Part shown: positions 17,449 through 26,603 of the stretch, piece by piece | How the letters are laid out: every line of letters starts with the position of its first letter | Numbering within the stretch: the stretch's first letter is position 1 | From: Marinomonas colpomeniae | GTDB lineage: Bacteria > Pseudomonadota > Gammaproteobacteria > Pseudomonadales > Marinomonadaceae | Reading direction: 5' to 3' | DNA: 64,000 nt | Assembly: GCF_014803385.1 (NCBI RefSeq) | Contig: NZ_JACYFC010000001.1 | Coordinates: 330,136 to 394,135 of the forward strand | Notes under the pieces: generated by a model | The model's input: only the letters and a program-made list of their open reading frames with translations | The model's database searches: none | What the model was told of the DNA's origin: nothing | Position numbers and translations under genes: made by a program

Positions 17449-19053
17449 ATGTCTATAGGCTCATTAGGTATCGGATCTGGAATGGATCTCGAATCCCTTG
17501 TTAAAGAAATGGTGAGCGCACAAAAAGACGCAAAAGTTAGACTTTATCAAACCCAAATTAATGAGTACGAAGCAGAATTATCTGCATTAGGTCAAGTTGG
17601 GTCGGCCATAGATAATTTTAAGTACTCTGTTCAATCGTTGAATGACGAAGACCTTTTTACTGGGCGTGATGCAAAAATTGCCCAAAAAGAAGGTGAAGAG
17701 GTTATGTCTATTAACACGGACAATACAGCTTCAAATGGCTCTTATTCTATTGATATTAATCAAATAGCAAAAGGCAGCCGTGTTATGTCCGCACCTGGTG
17801 TATTTTCCTCTGCAGACGATGTCATAACAAAAAAAAATGACACTCTTATCTTCAAAGCAGGCGACAATGAATTTTCAATAGACGTTACTGCTGGTACCAC
17901 CTTATCCGAACTTCGCAACTTAATTAATACGTCAGAAGACAATTTTGGTGTATCTGCTAATTTAGTTGATGATGGTAGCGGAAATTTATTTTTCACGGCA
18001 ACATCTTCTATTGAAGGCGCGGGAAATACACTAAGAATTATCAACTCTTCTCCAATCGACAAAACTGATGAACTTCTTGATGATAAAGAAGAAACACCCA
18101 TCGAAGATACCCTTGCAGTTGATGAGTCAGAAGAAATAGATGAATTAGATTTGGCCGGTGACGATGTTGATTTTGCTAATGATGGCCCAATACCTGAAGA
18201 TGATGTTAAAGAAGCGGCAGAAGCAGCCGTTAAAGAAACAATAGCAGACGAAGATGATTCTTCAGATGAAGAAAATGAAAGTGCTGCTTTTAATGGTAGC
18301 GCTACAGGTTTAAACAGTGTTTCAACCGAGGGTATGTTTGCTGGACTATATACACCACTAGGTGAGCAAGCCCGTGATGCTGTTATCACAGTGGATGGTA
18401 TTCAAATTCGAAATGAAACCAACACATTTGATAATGCGGTAGCTGGGTTATCTATTGAAGCATTGGCTGTTACGGACAAAACGACAAAAGTTGATGTCAG
18501 TTTTGATCAAAAAACTGTGCAGGAAACTATTAAAGAATTTATTGGATCATACAATGATCTGCTTAACACGTTTCAACAAAGTACAGGTAAGAACTCTGCG
18601 TTAAGCGGCAATAGTATGATTCGTAACTTACAGTCATCTTTGTCTAGCCAGCTTATGGCTGGTCGCAGTGATACTGGCGTTTTCACCTCTGTTTTTGATC
18701 TTGGAGTAAAGATGGATAACAAAGGTGTATTGAGTTTTGATAGTGCTAAATTTGATAATGCTATGAAAAAGGGTTATAGCGATGTTGTTTCTCTAATGAC
18801 TGGCGAAAAAGGTTTAGCTCAGTCTTTAGAAGATTTATTGGATAACTATACAGGTTCTTCAGGAATGACGAATTCATTAAGGGACTCTGTTAGTGGCTCG
18901 ATAGATAGTACAGAATTAAGATTAGAAGCCTATGAAGACCGTATGGCGCGTTATGAGGAATCTCTTCGAGATAAGTTCACGGGATTAGATTCTCGTTTGG
19001 CGAATATGAATGCTCAAGGCAATTATTTAAATACAGTATTATCACGACTGTAA
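17449..19053 (+). CDS. fliD: Flagellar filament cap protein FliD (HAP2) with an acidic insertion
   Basis: FliD forms the cap that inserts flagellin at the filament tip. The 534-residue product starts SLGIGSGMDLESLVKEMV, the standard FliD N-terminus, and has the FliD C-terminal coiled-coil domain (about 320-534). It is longer than typical (about 450-480). The surplus is an extremely acidic, low-complexity stretch at residues about 203-279, in which about 34 of roughly 75 residues are Asp or Glu. It interrupts the exposed middle domain. GGAG precedes the ATG. The neighbours flaG upstream and fliS downstream are the usual ones. Confidence 0.96.
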   Translation: MSIGSLGIGSGMDLESLVKEMVSAQKDAKVRLYQTQINEYEAELSALGQVGSAIDNFKYSVQSLNDEDLFTGRDAKIAQKEGEEVMSINTDNTASNGSYSIDINQIAKGSRVMSAPGVFSSADDVITKKNDTLIFKAGDNEFSIDVTAGTTLSELRNLINTSEDNFGVSANLVDDGSGNLFFTATSSIEGAGNTLRIINSSPIDKTDELLDDKEETPIEDTLAVDESEEIDELDLAGDDVDFANDGPIPEDDVKEAAEAAVKETIADEDDSSDEENESAAFNGSATGLNSVSTEGMFAGLYTPLGEQARDAVITVDGIQIRNETNTFDNAVAGLSIEALAVTDKTTKVDVSFDQKTVQETIKEFIGSYNDLLNTFQQSTGKNSALSGNSMIRNLQSSLSSQLMAGRSDTGVFTSVFDLGVKMDNKGVLSFDSAKFDNAMKKGYSDVVSLMTGEKGLAQSLEDLLDNYTGSSGMTNSLRDSVSGSIDSTELRLEAYEDRMARYEESLRDKFTGLDSRLANMNAQGNYLNTVLSRL

Positions 19054-19092
19054 ATTATCGTAATTGAAATATAGAAGTTAATGGGGTTGTTT

Positions 19093-19527
19093 ATGTACAA
19101 GAGTAAAGGGATTCAAGCTTATAGAAAGGACTCTTTAAAGTCCGATTTAGCTTCAGCTGACCCTCACCGTATTATTCAACTACTTATGCAAGGGGCTCTT
19201 GAAAAGCTTGCTTTGGGAAAGGGTTGCATTGAACGCTCTGATTGGGAAGGAAAGTCCGCTTCTTTAACCCGTGCTGTTGAGATTATTAATGCATTAAGAG
19301 ATGCATTAGACAGAGATGTGAATCCAGAATTAGTAGATAATCTTGAATCATTATATGAATATATGACAGTCCGTATTACAGAGGCTAGTGCCAGTAAAGA
19401 TATTTCCATTATCGACCAAGTTATAGGTCTTATTTTACAAATTAAGGGCGCTTGGGATCAAATTTCTCCAGCAGATAAACAAACAGCTTACGAAGAAAGA
19501 AATGAAGCTCTTGTTGGAGCCATTTGA
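19093..19527 (+). CDS. fliS: Flagellin export chaperone FliS
   Basis: FliS binds the C-terminus of flagellin in the cytoplasm, prevents early polymerisation and delivers it to the export gate. The start MYKSKGIQAYRKDSL and the helix DPHRIIQLLMQGALEKLA are typical. Length from ATG 19093 is 144 residues, slightly above the usual 125-135. An ATG at 19081 in frame would add four residues; the ribosome site is weak for both, and family alignment favours 19093. The stop overlaps the next gene by 1 nt (TGATG). Confidence 0.95.
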   Translation: MYKSKGIQAYRKDSLKSDLASADPHRIIQLLMQGALEKLALGKGCIERSDWEGKSASLTRAVEIINALRDALDRDVNPELVDNLESLYEYMTVRITEASASKDISIIDQVIGLILQIKGAWDQISPADKQTAYEERNEALVGAI

Positions 19528-19820
19528 TGTTTGATATGCCACACTTAACAGAGTTAAGTGCCGCATTACAAAAGGGTGTGGCGAATAAAGATATTGAAAG
19601 TATTCAGACTTTATGTGAAGAAAATGATGCTTTTATTCGTACAATTAAGCCTTTTTCAAATGATATAGAAAGTAATGAAAAGATAAAAAATTTTATTATT
19701 GCGCACCAGTCTGCTACACAGCTTATTAGTGATGTACATGTAGAAATGCAACGACAGCTTTATTTAGTGAATAAAACCCGTAAAGGGGTTAGTAAATACA
19801 AAGGCGTAAAAAATGCGTGA
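19527..19820 (+). CDS. fliT: FliT-like flagellar chaperone
   Basis: This 97-residue, all-helical small protein lies directly downstream of fliS, where FliT-like export chaperones for FliD are found. Sequence identity to enteric FliT is not obvious by eye, so the call rests on size, helical character (LTELSAALQKGVANKDIESI) and position. The start ATG overlaps the fliS stop (TGATG), indicating translational coupling, and its end overlaps the following maf gene by 8 nt. Confidence 0.75.
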   Translation: MFDMPHLTELSAALQKGVANKDIESIQTLCEENDAFIRTIKPFSNDIESNEKIKNFIIAHQSATQLISDVHVEMQRQLYLVNKTRKGVSKYKGVKNA

Positions 19821-21921
19821 TGAGGAAACGACATCCTCGCTTAAGGATGCTGAAGCGTTTGCTTCCTTATTTGAAGAAGGTGTTAAACGTCTCAAAGAAA
19901 ATGATAAAGAGTTAACTGAACGATACATCAGAAACATGACTGTTTTTTCACAGGTCATGCCACATATATCCGAATCTTTTCAAGGTTATCAACCTAAAAA
20001 ACGTCATATTTACATGGAAGAGTGTGGTGATCTTAACCTCTATCGTGATGATGCTAATATTCCTTTTTTTACTAATACTCCTAAAGATAAAGCGGCTGAA
20101 AAAGTAGCTCAGGCTTTTAAAAAGCCTAATAAAACGGTATTAAATTTAGAGCGTACGGATAATCACCCTAGTCGTCATGTTTACTATAGTAATAAAATAT
20201 TAGATCAAATAACCGTCCAGTCTGAAGGACTTAAAGAGCAAGAAGGTTGGCCAGATTTTGTGGGGTCTGCCATTTTATTTGGTCTTGAATTTGGTTATCA
20301 ATTAGAAATCATTCTTGCCCAACGATCTATTAAACACCTTTATATATATGAACGAGACTTAGATCTTTTTTATTATTCGTTATTTGCTATCGAGTGGCGA
20401 GATGTTTTAGAAACGTTCAATAGTGATGGTCGTACTATTCATTTTTTCTTAGGTACGAATCCTGAGGATTTCACAGAAAATTATATTCTTCAGTTGGCAG
20501 AGAATGGCTACTTCATGGCGCCAGAAACGTATCTCTACGTTTCTTATTCCAGCGAAGAAAATAATTTAGCAATAGATTACTTTAAAAAACATTATGCTCG
20601 CCAGATCATGGGGTGGGGCTTTTTTGATGATGCCCTTATTGGTATCGCCCAAGGACTTACATCATCGACTAAAACTAAAATAGCCCACTTCCAAGGACGA
20701 GAGGCGCTGCCTAAGTGGGTAGTAAATACTCCTGTCTTTATTTTAGGTAATGGTCCTTCGCTCGACCAAGGTATTGAACTAGTTAAAGAAGTGCGCGATC
20801 AGGTGATTGTGGTTTGTTGCGGCTCCACTATTAATACATTGAAGAAACTGGGCGTTACGCCAGATATTCATGTTGATATCGAACGGCTTAAACAAACGGT
20901 CGATAAGTTTTCATTTTTAGATCAAGACTATTTAGATAAAATCTGGGGTTTATCTGTAAATGTAATGCATCCAGGTTTTTTTGACTGTTTTAAACGCTCT
21001 GGTATGGGAATGAAACCAGGTGAAGCGATTACTTCATTAATGTTGAGTCAGGCTCGCTCGCATGGTGATGAAACTGAATATGTTCAGTTGAATTATTGCA
21101 ACCCTATTGTTGCTAACTTGGCATTGTCTTATGTACATCTTTTCGGCTTTAATAATGTTTATTACATGGGCGTAGATAACGGCTTTAAAGACAAAGGTAG
21201 CCATCATTCCGTGCATAGTGGTTATTATAAAGACGGTAAAGAAACAGGTTTTCAGACGTTTCAAGAAGCTAAACTTGTCGAACGAGAAGGTAATTTTGGC
21301 GGTACAATTCATGCCACAGGTATTATGGATACATCAAGAGTACAGCTTGAGTCTTTGACGAAACAACTCAATAAACGCCGTAATTTTACAAGTTATAACT
21401 TATCTGACGGTGCAAGAATAGAAGGCGTAACTCCACTGCATGTTGAAGATGTGCTAATCATGGATCCTAAGATAAACCACGCTAAAGTGATTGATATTTT
21501 AGAAAATGTGTTTTTTACTGAACCTCCTGCTTCGCTATTAAATCAATCTGCTGAAACGCTTATTTCTGTAGATGATTTTAGAACAATCAGCAAAATGCTT
21601 CAGCAAGGTTGGGATGAAACCATAGTGACGCGAGAGCAAGTATGTGATCTTTTGTGGTCTCATCATAGAAAAATTTATTTCTTAAAAGGTAGTGTCCACC
21701 GTCATATTCATGATTTATTAATTGGCTCTTTTACTTATTCTGCATTTCTTATCGTACAGTTCCTATTTAAGCATGAAAATGAGGCCGAAGTGGTTTCTCG
21801 CGCTCATCACCTATTTTTACCTTGGTGTGAATTTCTTAATGAAATGCCTGATATGCTTCAGCAGGCATCAGAATATGTTGATCAAGGTAATGATCATCTA
21901 ATTAATTTTTATAATGGCTAA
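19813..21921 (+). CDS. Maf-type motility accessory factor (flagellin glycosyltransferase, DUF115)
   Basis: The 702-residue soluble protein contains the 6-hydroxymethylpterin pyrophosphokinase MptE-like/DUF115 domain at about residues 290-480: VFILGNGPSLDQGIELVKE, then VVCCGSTINTLKKLGVTPDI and YYMGVDNGFKDKGSHHSVH. Maf proteins transfer nonulosonic acids such as pseudaminic or legionaminic acid to flagellin Ser/Thr. It overlaps fliT by 8 nt and follows two flagellins, so filament glycosylation is the likely job. No sugar-synthesis genes lie in this window, so the donor sugar is unknown. Confidence 0.85.
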   Translation: MRDEETTSSLKDAEAFASLFEEGVKRLKENDKELTERYIRNMTVFSQVMPHISESFQGYQPKKRHIYMEECGDLNLYRDDANIPFFTNTPKDKAAEKVAQAFKKPNKTVLNLERTDNHPSRHVYYSNKILDQITVQSEGLKEQEGWPDFVGSAILFGLEFGYQLEIILAQRSIKHLYIYERDLDLFYYSLFAIEWRDVLETFNSDGRTIHFFLGTNPEDFTENYILQLAENGYFMAPETYLYVSYSSEENNLAIDYFKKHYARQIMGWGFFDDALIGIAQGLTSSTKTKIAHFQGREALPKWVVNTPVFILGNGPSLDQGIELVKEVRDQVIVVCCGSTINTLKKLGVTPDIHVDIERLKQTVDKFSFLDQDYLDKIWGLSVNVMHPGFFDCFKRSGMGMKPGEAITSLMLSQARSHGDETEYVQLNYCNPIVANLALSYVHLFGFNNVYYMGVDNGFKDKGSHHSVHSGYYKDGKETGFQTFQEAKLVEREGNFGGTIHATGIMDTSRVQLESLTKQLNKRRNFTSYNLSDGARIEGVTPLHVEDVLIMDPKINHAKVIDILENVFFTEPPASLLNQSAETLISVDDFRTISKMLQQGWDETIVTREQVCDLLWSHHRKIYFLKGSVHRHIHDLLIGSFTYSAFLIVQFLFKHENEAEVVSRAHHLFLPWCEFLNEMPDMLQQASEYVDQGNDHLINFYNG

Positions 21922-22012
21922 ATGTTTTTGAAAGCCAAAATTTTAGGTGTAGCTCATATGTATGTAAGACCTTGTCAGAAGAATACGCTTAAACTGTTTA
22001 TATCTTGCTAAA

Positions 22013-22576
22013 TTAAGAGTTTTTACGTGCTATACAATCAGCAATATGATCGTTCACCATGCCAGTTGCTTGCATAAAAGCGTAGCATGTTGTTCCGCCT
22101 AAGAATTTAAATCCTCTCTTTTTTAGATCTTTTGCTAATTGTGTAGAAAGCTCTGTTACAGCTGGTACATCTGTTACGCTATTTACTATGTTGTTAATAA
22201 TTTTGTTATCACTGAATGCCCAATAATATCGGCTAAAAGAACCAAATTCTTCTATGATTTTCAGAAATGCATTGGCGTTATTAATAGTCGCTTCTATTTT
22301 GCCTCGGTGGCGAATAATACTAGCGTCTAGAACCAATTCGTCAACATCTTGTGTTGTCATTTTGGCGACTACTGTCGGGTCAAAATTATGAAATGCTGAA
22401 CGATAGCCTTCGCGCTTACGTAAAATAGTAAGCCAACTTAGGCCCGCTTGAGCACTTTCGAGTACAATACATTCAAATAGTGATTGATCGTCATAAATAG
22501 GAATGCCCCATTCTGTATCATGATAATGGATGTATTCAGGCGAACCTAAACACCAAGAACAACGAATATTTTCCAT
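22013..22576 (-). CDS. tag: DNA-3-methyladenine glycosylase I
   Basis: This base-excision repair enzyme removes 3-methyladenine from alkylated DNA. The 187-residue product starts MENIRCSWCLGSPEYIHYHD, with the zinc-binding Cys/His pattern of Tag, then TEWGIPIYDDQSLFE and LESAQAGLSWLTILRKR. The C-terminal Cys/His zinc ligands (CYAFMQATGMVNDH) are present. I chose ATG 22576 with GGAG upstream over an in-frame TTG five codons earlier. It is transcribed towards maf and is a stand-alone gene. Confidence 0.96.
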   Translation of the reverse strand: MENIRCSWCLGSPEYIHYHDTEWGIPIYDDQSLFECIVLESAQAGLSWLTILRKREGYRSAFHNFDPTVVAKMTTQDVDELVLDASIIRHRGKIEATINNANAFLKIIEEFGSFSRYYWAFSDNKIINNIVNSVTDVPAVTELSTQLAKDLKKRGFKFLGGTTCYAFMQATGMVNDHIADCIARKNS

Positions 22577-22693
22577 TAAATAACACTCCAATATGTATGC
22601 TTTTTTGAAAGTAGGGAAGATCTTTCTCCACTTTTATGTGTTAATCATATCAGACACTAATTAAAAATAGTGGACTGCGTAGGGCAAGATAAT

Positions 22694-23314
22694 ATGAAAT
22701 TTAAGCCAGTATATGGACGTAAAGATGTTGAGATAATAAAAGACGAATGTCTTTATAAAGGTTTTTTTGAAATGCGTAAGCTCACCTTGAAACATAAGAA
22801 GTTCAATGGTGATTGGAGCGCCCCCATGGCGCGCGAAATGATGGTGCGTGATGACGCTGTTTGTGTATTCTTATTCGACCCCGTAGCAGATAAAGTATTA
22901 CTCATTGAACAATTTCGTCCTACAGTATTAAAAAGCGAATCACCTTGGCTATTGGAATTAGTGGCTGGCATGGTAGAAGAGGGAGAAGAAGACGAAGAAG
23001 TGGCGCGACGTGAAGCATTAGAAGAAGCGGGGGTGAGTATAAAACGTTTAGAATACATGTTTAAGTTTGTGCCTTCACCAGGTGGATTGGTTGAATATCT
23101 ACGCATGTTTGTTGGTGAGTTTGACTCAAGTGCAGTGGATGTAACAAAGACTCACGGTTTAGATGAAGAAAATGAAGATATAAAACTACATTTAATCTCA
23201 TCTATGGACGCCATTGATTTACTTAGAAATGATGTGGAAAATGCTAGTACTATTATGGGACTGCAGTGGTTTGCACTTAATAGAGCTGATCTAATGGCTC
23301 GCTGGAGTATTTAA
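22694..23314 (+). CDS. nudF: ADP-ribose pyrophosphatase (Nudix hydrolase)
   Basis: It hydrolyses ADP-ribose to AMP and ribose-5-phosphate. The Nudix box is complete: a Gly in GMVEEGEEDEEVA, then REALEEAG (about residues 96-117 of 206). The downstream SPGGLVEYL segment is typical of ADP-ribose pyrophosphatases. I took ATG 22694 (AGGG upstream) instead of the GTG at 22670. It is first in the conserved order nudF-yqiB-yqiA-parE. Confidence 0.92.
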   Translation: MKFKPVYGRKDVEIIKDECLYKGFFEMRKLTLKHKKFNGDWSAPMAREMMVRDDAVCVFLFDPVADKVLLIEQFRPTVLKSESPWLLELVAGMVEEGEEDEEVARREALEEAGVSIKRLEYMFKFVPSPGGLVEYLRMFVGEFDSSAVDVTKTHGLDEENEDIKLHLISSMDAIDLLRNDVENASTIMGLQWFALNRADLMARWSI

Positions 23315-23385
23315 TTTATACCGGCGTCAGATCCGTTAATTGTTTATCAGAGATACCGTTTTCCTAAAGGGGATATTTTACAAAA

Positions 23386-23862
23386 ATGACGTATGTTATG
23401 AAAAAAACATCGAAACAGTATGTTCCTGATTTGGTCAGTTTGCAGATGCTTGGTGAGCTGAATTACCGTCGTTTGGGTAAACTAATGCGAGGCCAAGAAG
23501 ACTTAGACGCATGGCAGTTTTCTATTCATAGCGTAGGTGATCAAGAAAGCCGCCTTAGATTAGCGTTAGGTAAAGAGAGCCGTTTTACATCTGAAATAAC
23601 ATTAGAGTTTGGTCCTGAGATTAAAAAAGAATTACTTTTCAAAACGACATTATCGATGACGGTTCGTTTGTATCATGATGTTAAGCTTGCTGAAATTACA
23701 GATGGTCACCGACAATATAGTGGCGTTTATCCTTATCCGAATGATGCGATGTTACATCGGGACGAAAAATTTCGATTGAATCAACAGTTGGCAGATTTAT
23801 TAGAGTTGTGTTTAAAACACGGGCACAGATTAACTGAAACATTACCTTTTCAATTTTCTTAA
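23386..23862 (+). CDS. yqiB: DUF1249 family protein YqiB
   Basis: This 158-residue protein of the DUF1249/YqiB family has no established biochemical function. The family features are YVPDLVSLQMLGELNYRRL near the start and VRLYHDVKLAEI in the middle. AAGGGG lies about 13 nt before the ATG; a second in-frame ATG four codons on is possible. The same neighbour order is known in E. coli, where cpdA lies between yqiB and yqiA; here cpdA is absent from that slot. Confidence 0.88.
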   Translation: MTYVMKKTSKQYVPDLVSLQMLGELNYRRLGKLMRGQEDLDAWQFSIHSVGDQESRLRLALGKESRFTSEITLEFGPEIKKELLFKTTLSMTVRLYHDVKLAEITDGHRQYSGVYPYPNDAMLHRDEKFRLNQQLADLLELCLKHGHRLTETLPFQFS

Positions 23863-23893
23863 GGTTAATTTAATTGAAACAACGAGGGGGCTT

Positions 23894-24475
23894 GTGAATA
23901 CCTTACTATACATTCATGGTTTCAACAGTTCGGAGCTTTCCCATAAAGCGACTGTTTTGATGAAAGCGGCAAAACGTTTTAATAAATCAGGCGCTATTAT
24001 TTCTCCGCGTTTATCTTGGCAGCCAGCGCAAGCTATTAAACAATTAGAAGCGATTATTGAAGAAAAAAAATCACAAGGAATTACATTGATTGGTAGCTCT
24101 TTGGGTGGTTTCTACGCAACATACCTTGCTGAAAAATATAAAATTAAAGCGATTTTAGTGAACCCAGCAGTGCAAGCGCCAGAATTATTGAAAGAGCACA
24201 TTGGTACACAATATAACCCTTATACAGAAGAAAGTTACGAACTAACCCAGAATCAAATGATAGAACTACAAGAGCTTGTCGTAAAAGATCCTACGAAAGA
24301 CTTATATTGGTTAATGATTCAAGAAGGAGATGAGGTATTAGATTACCGAGCAGCGCTTCAGGCTTTTCCGAATGTCGCACGACTTACTCATGAAAAAGGT
24401 GGCGATCATCGATTTATCGAATTTGAGCGATTTGAAGAAGAAATACTTCGCTTTGCTGAGATAATTACCTATTAA
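23894..24475 (+). CDS. yqiA: YqiA-family alpha/beta-hydrolase (esterase)
   Basis: This 193-residue small esterase has the alpha/beta hydrolase fold. It has LLYIHGFNSSELSHKA at the start (oxyanion region), the nucleophile elbow GSSLGG (Ser at about residue 75), an Asp in QEGDEVLDY and His in GGDHRF near the C-terminus. YqiA proteins hydrolyse short acyl or thioester substrates; the physiological substrate is unclear. A GTG start follows GAGGGG. It lies just upstream of parE. Confidence 0.9.
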   Translation: MNTLLYIHGFNSSELSHKATVLMKAAKRFNKSGAIISPRLSWQPAQAIKQLEAIIEEKKSQGITLIGSSLGGFYATYLAEKYKIKAILVNPAVQAPELLKEHIGTQYNPYTEESYELTQNQMIELQELVVKDPTKDLYWLMIQEGDEVLDYRAALQAFPNVARLTHEKGGDHRFIEFERFEEEILRFAEIITY

Positions 24476-24636
24476 ATTCAGTAACTAAGCGTCTGGTTTG
24501 ACTGGATAGTTTCCCACTACGCAAAACCAGTGATAAACTCTAGATCCTTTTTAAATATAGATAACAAGCAAAATACTCGACTGTAATAGAATAGAGACAC
24601 ACTGCATTACACAATCAACTTGGAAGAAAAACACGC

Positions 24637-26535
24637 ATGTCTGCAAAAGAATATAACGCCGGATCGATAGAAGTTCTTAGTGGTTTAGAACCTGTTCAAA
24701 AGCGCCCAGGAATGTACACAGATACTTCACGTCCTAACCATCTTGGACAAGAAGTTATCGATAACTCAGTTGATGAAGCGTTAGCAGGGCATGCCGATCG
24801 TATTGAAGTGATTCTTTATAAAGATGGTTCTTTAAGTGTTGAAGATAACGGTCGGGGTATGCCTGTTGATATTCACCCTGAAGAAGGTGTATCCGGGGTA
24901 GAATTGATTCTTACCAAGCTACATGCTGGCGGTAAATTTTCTGGTGATAATTATCAATTCTCCGGTGGTTTGCATGGTGTCGGTGTATCAGTTGTAAATG
25001 CCTTGTCGACCTCACTTGAAGTCTGGGTAAGACGTAATGGTATTCAGTACCACATTGGTTTTGAAAATGGTTTTAAAACCTCAGAATTAAAAGAAATTGG
25101 TACTGTTGGCAAGAAAAATACAGGTACAAAAGTAAAATTTACTGCAGACACCAGTTATTTTGATACTCCAAAATTCTCAATTTCTCGCTTAAAACACCTC
25201 TTAAAAGCCAAAGCGGTATTATGCTCTGGTTTACACGTTGTCTTTATTGATCAAAGCGGCAGCGAAGATGTCCGTGAAGAATGGTTCTATCAAGACGGAT
25301 TAAAAGACTATCTTGCTTTAGCCAATACAGGTTTTGTTCTATTACCTGAAGCGCCTTTTGTGGGCGGATTAACGGAAAAAACACAAGGTGTAGATTGGGC
25401 CGTACAGTGGCTACCAGAAGGTGGTGAACTGGTCACAGAAAGTTATGTTAACTTGATTCCAACAGCACAAGGGGGAACTCACGTTAACGGATTGCGAACA
25501 GGCTTGCTTGAAGCTATCCGAGAATTTTGTGATTTTCATAACTTACTGCCACGAGGTATTAAACTGACCGCAGAAGATGTGTGGGATCGTTGTAGTTATG
25601 TTCTATCTGCTAAAATACAAGAACCGCAATTTTCAGGACAAACGAAAGAGCGTTTGTCTTCTCGTCAAGTGGTCGCCTTTATTGCTGCGACAGTAAAAGA
25701 TTCTTTTAGCCTTTGGCTAAACAAACACGTTGAAGACGGCAAAAAAATTGCTGATATCGTAATCAATAGTGCTCAAAAGCGCCTAAAAGACAGCAAAAAA
25801 GTAGTGCGTAAAAAAATCACTCAAGGACCTGCATTACCGGGTAAATTGGCGGATTGTTCTGGTCAAGATTCCACACGAAGCGAGTTGTTTCTTGTAGAAG
25901 GGGATTCGGCAGGTGGCTCTGCCAAGCAAGCGCGTGAAAAAGACTTCCAAGCAATTTTACCATTACGAGGTAAAATCTTAAATACGTGGGAAGTGGATTC
26001 GAACCAAGTACTCGGCTCTCAAGAAATTCATGATATGTCTGTCGCTATCGGTGTCGATCCAGGTGATGATGACCTTAGTGGTCTTCGTTACGGAAAAATT
26101 TGTATTTTGGCTGATGCAGACTCCGATGGCTTGCACATCGCGACTTTGATTTGTGCCTTGTTTGTTAAGCATTTTCCAGCCTTGGTAAACAATGGACATG
26201 TTTTTGTTGCCATGCCTCCTTTGTATCGTATCGATATTGGCAAAGAAGTGTATTACGCTTTGGATGATGAAGAAAAAGACATTACCCTTCATAAAATTGC
26301 TTCAGAAAATAAACGCGGTACACCTAATGTACAGCGATTTAAAGGTCTGGGTGAGATGAACCCATCTCAACTACGCGAAACAACTATGGCCCCTGATACA
26401 CGCCGCTTGATCCAGTTAACGATGGAAGACAAGCCAGACACAGATGAGCTCCTTGATAAATTATTATCGAAGAAACGTGCAGGCGATCGTAAGAGTTGGT
26501 TAGAGACCTATGGTAACTTGGCTATAGTTGATTAA
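24637..26535 (+). CDS. parE: DNA topoisomerase IV subunit B
   Basis: This is the ATPase subunit of topoisomerase IV, which decatenates daughter chromosomes with ParC. The 632-residue length matches ParE. The order is GHKL ATPase domain (VIDNSVDEALAGHAD, DNGRGMPVD, GLHGVGVSVVNALS), transducer domain, TOPRIM domain (EGDSAGGSAKQ and DADSDG) and a C-terminal segment. The ATG at 24637 is preceded by GGAAG. The 160 bp upstream hold its promoter region. parC is not in this window. Confidence 0.98.
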   Translation: MSAKEYNAGSIEVLSGLEPVQKRPGMYTDTSRPNHLGQEVIDNSVDEALAGHADRIEVILYKDGSLSVEDNGRGMPVDIHPEEGVSGVELILTKLHAGGKFSGDNYQFSGGLHGVGVSVVNALSTSLEVWVRRNGIQYHIGFENGFKTSELKEIGTVGKKNTGTKVKFTADTSYFDTPKFSISRLKHLLKAKAVLCSGLHVVFIDQSGSEDVREEWFYQDGLKDYLALANTGFVLLPEAPFVGGLTEKTQGVDWAVQWLPEGGELVTESYVNLIPTAQGGTHVNGLRTGLLEAIREFCDFHNLLPRGIKLTAEDVWDRCSYVLSAKIQEPQFSGQTKERLSSRQVVAFIAATVKDSFSLWLNKHVEDGKKIADIVINSAQKRLKDSKKVVRKKITQGPALPGKLADCSGQDSTRSELFLVEGDSAGGSAKQAREKDFQAILPLRGKILNTWEVDSNQVLGSQEIHDMSVAIGVDPGDDDLSGLRYGKICILADADSDGLHIATLICALFVKHFPALVNNGHVFVAMPPLYRIDIGKEVYYALDDEEKDITLHKIASENKRGTPNVQRFKGLGEMNPSQLRETTMAPDTRRLIQLTMEDKPDTDELLDKLLSKKRAGDRKSWLETYGNLAIVD

Positions 26536-26603
26536 AAATACTGATACCTTCTCCAAGGTAGACTAAAATAGACTGTATAGCTCAATCAAATGGAAACGAA
26601 TGG

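Noticed and set aside
17760-18389. Long minus-strand frame (209 codons, Ser-rich) opposite fliD
   Set aside because: It mirrors the acidic Asp/Glu insertion of FliD (GAT/GAA codons read as Ser/Phe on the other strand); no start context and no motif.
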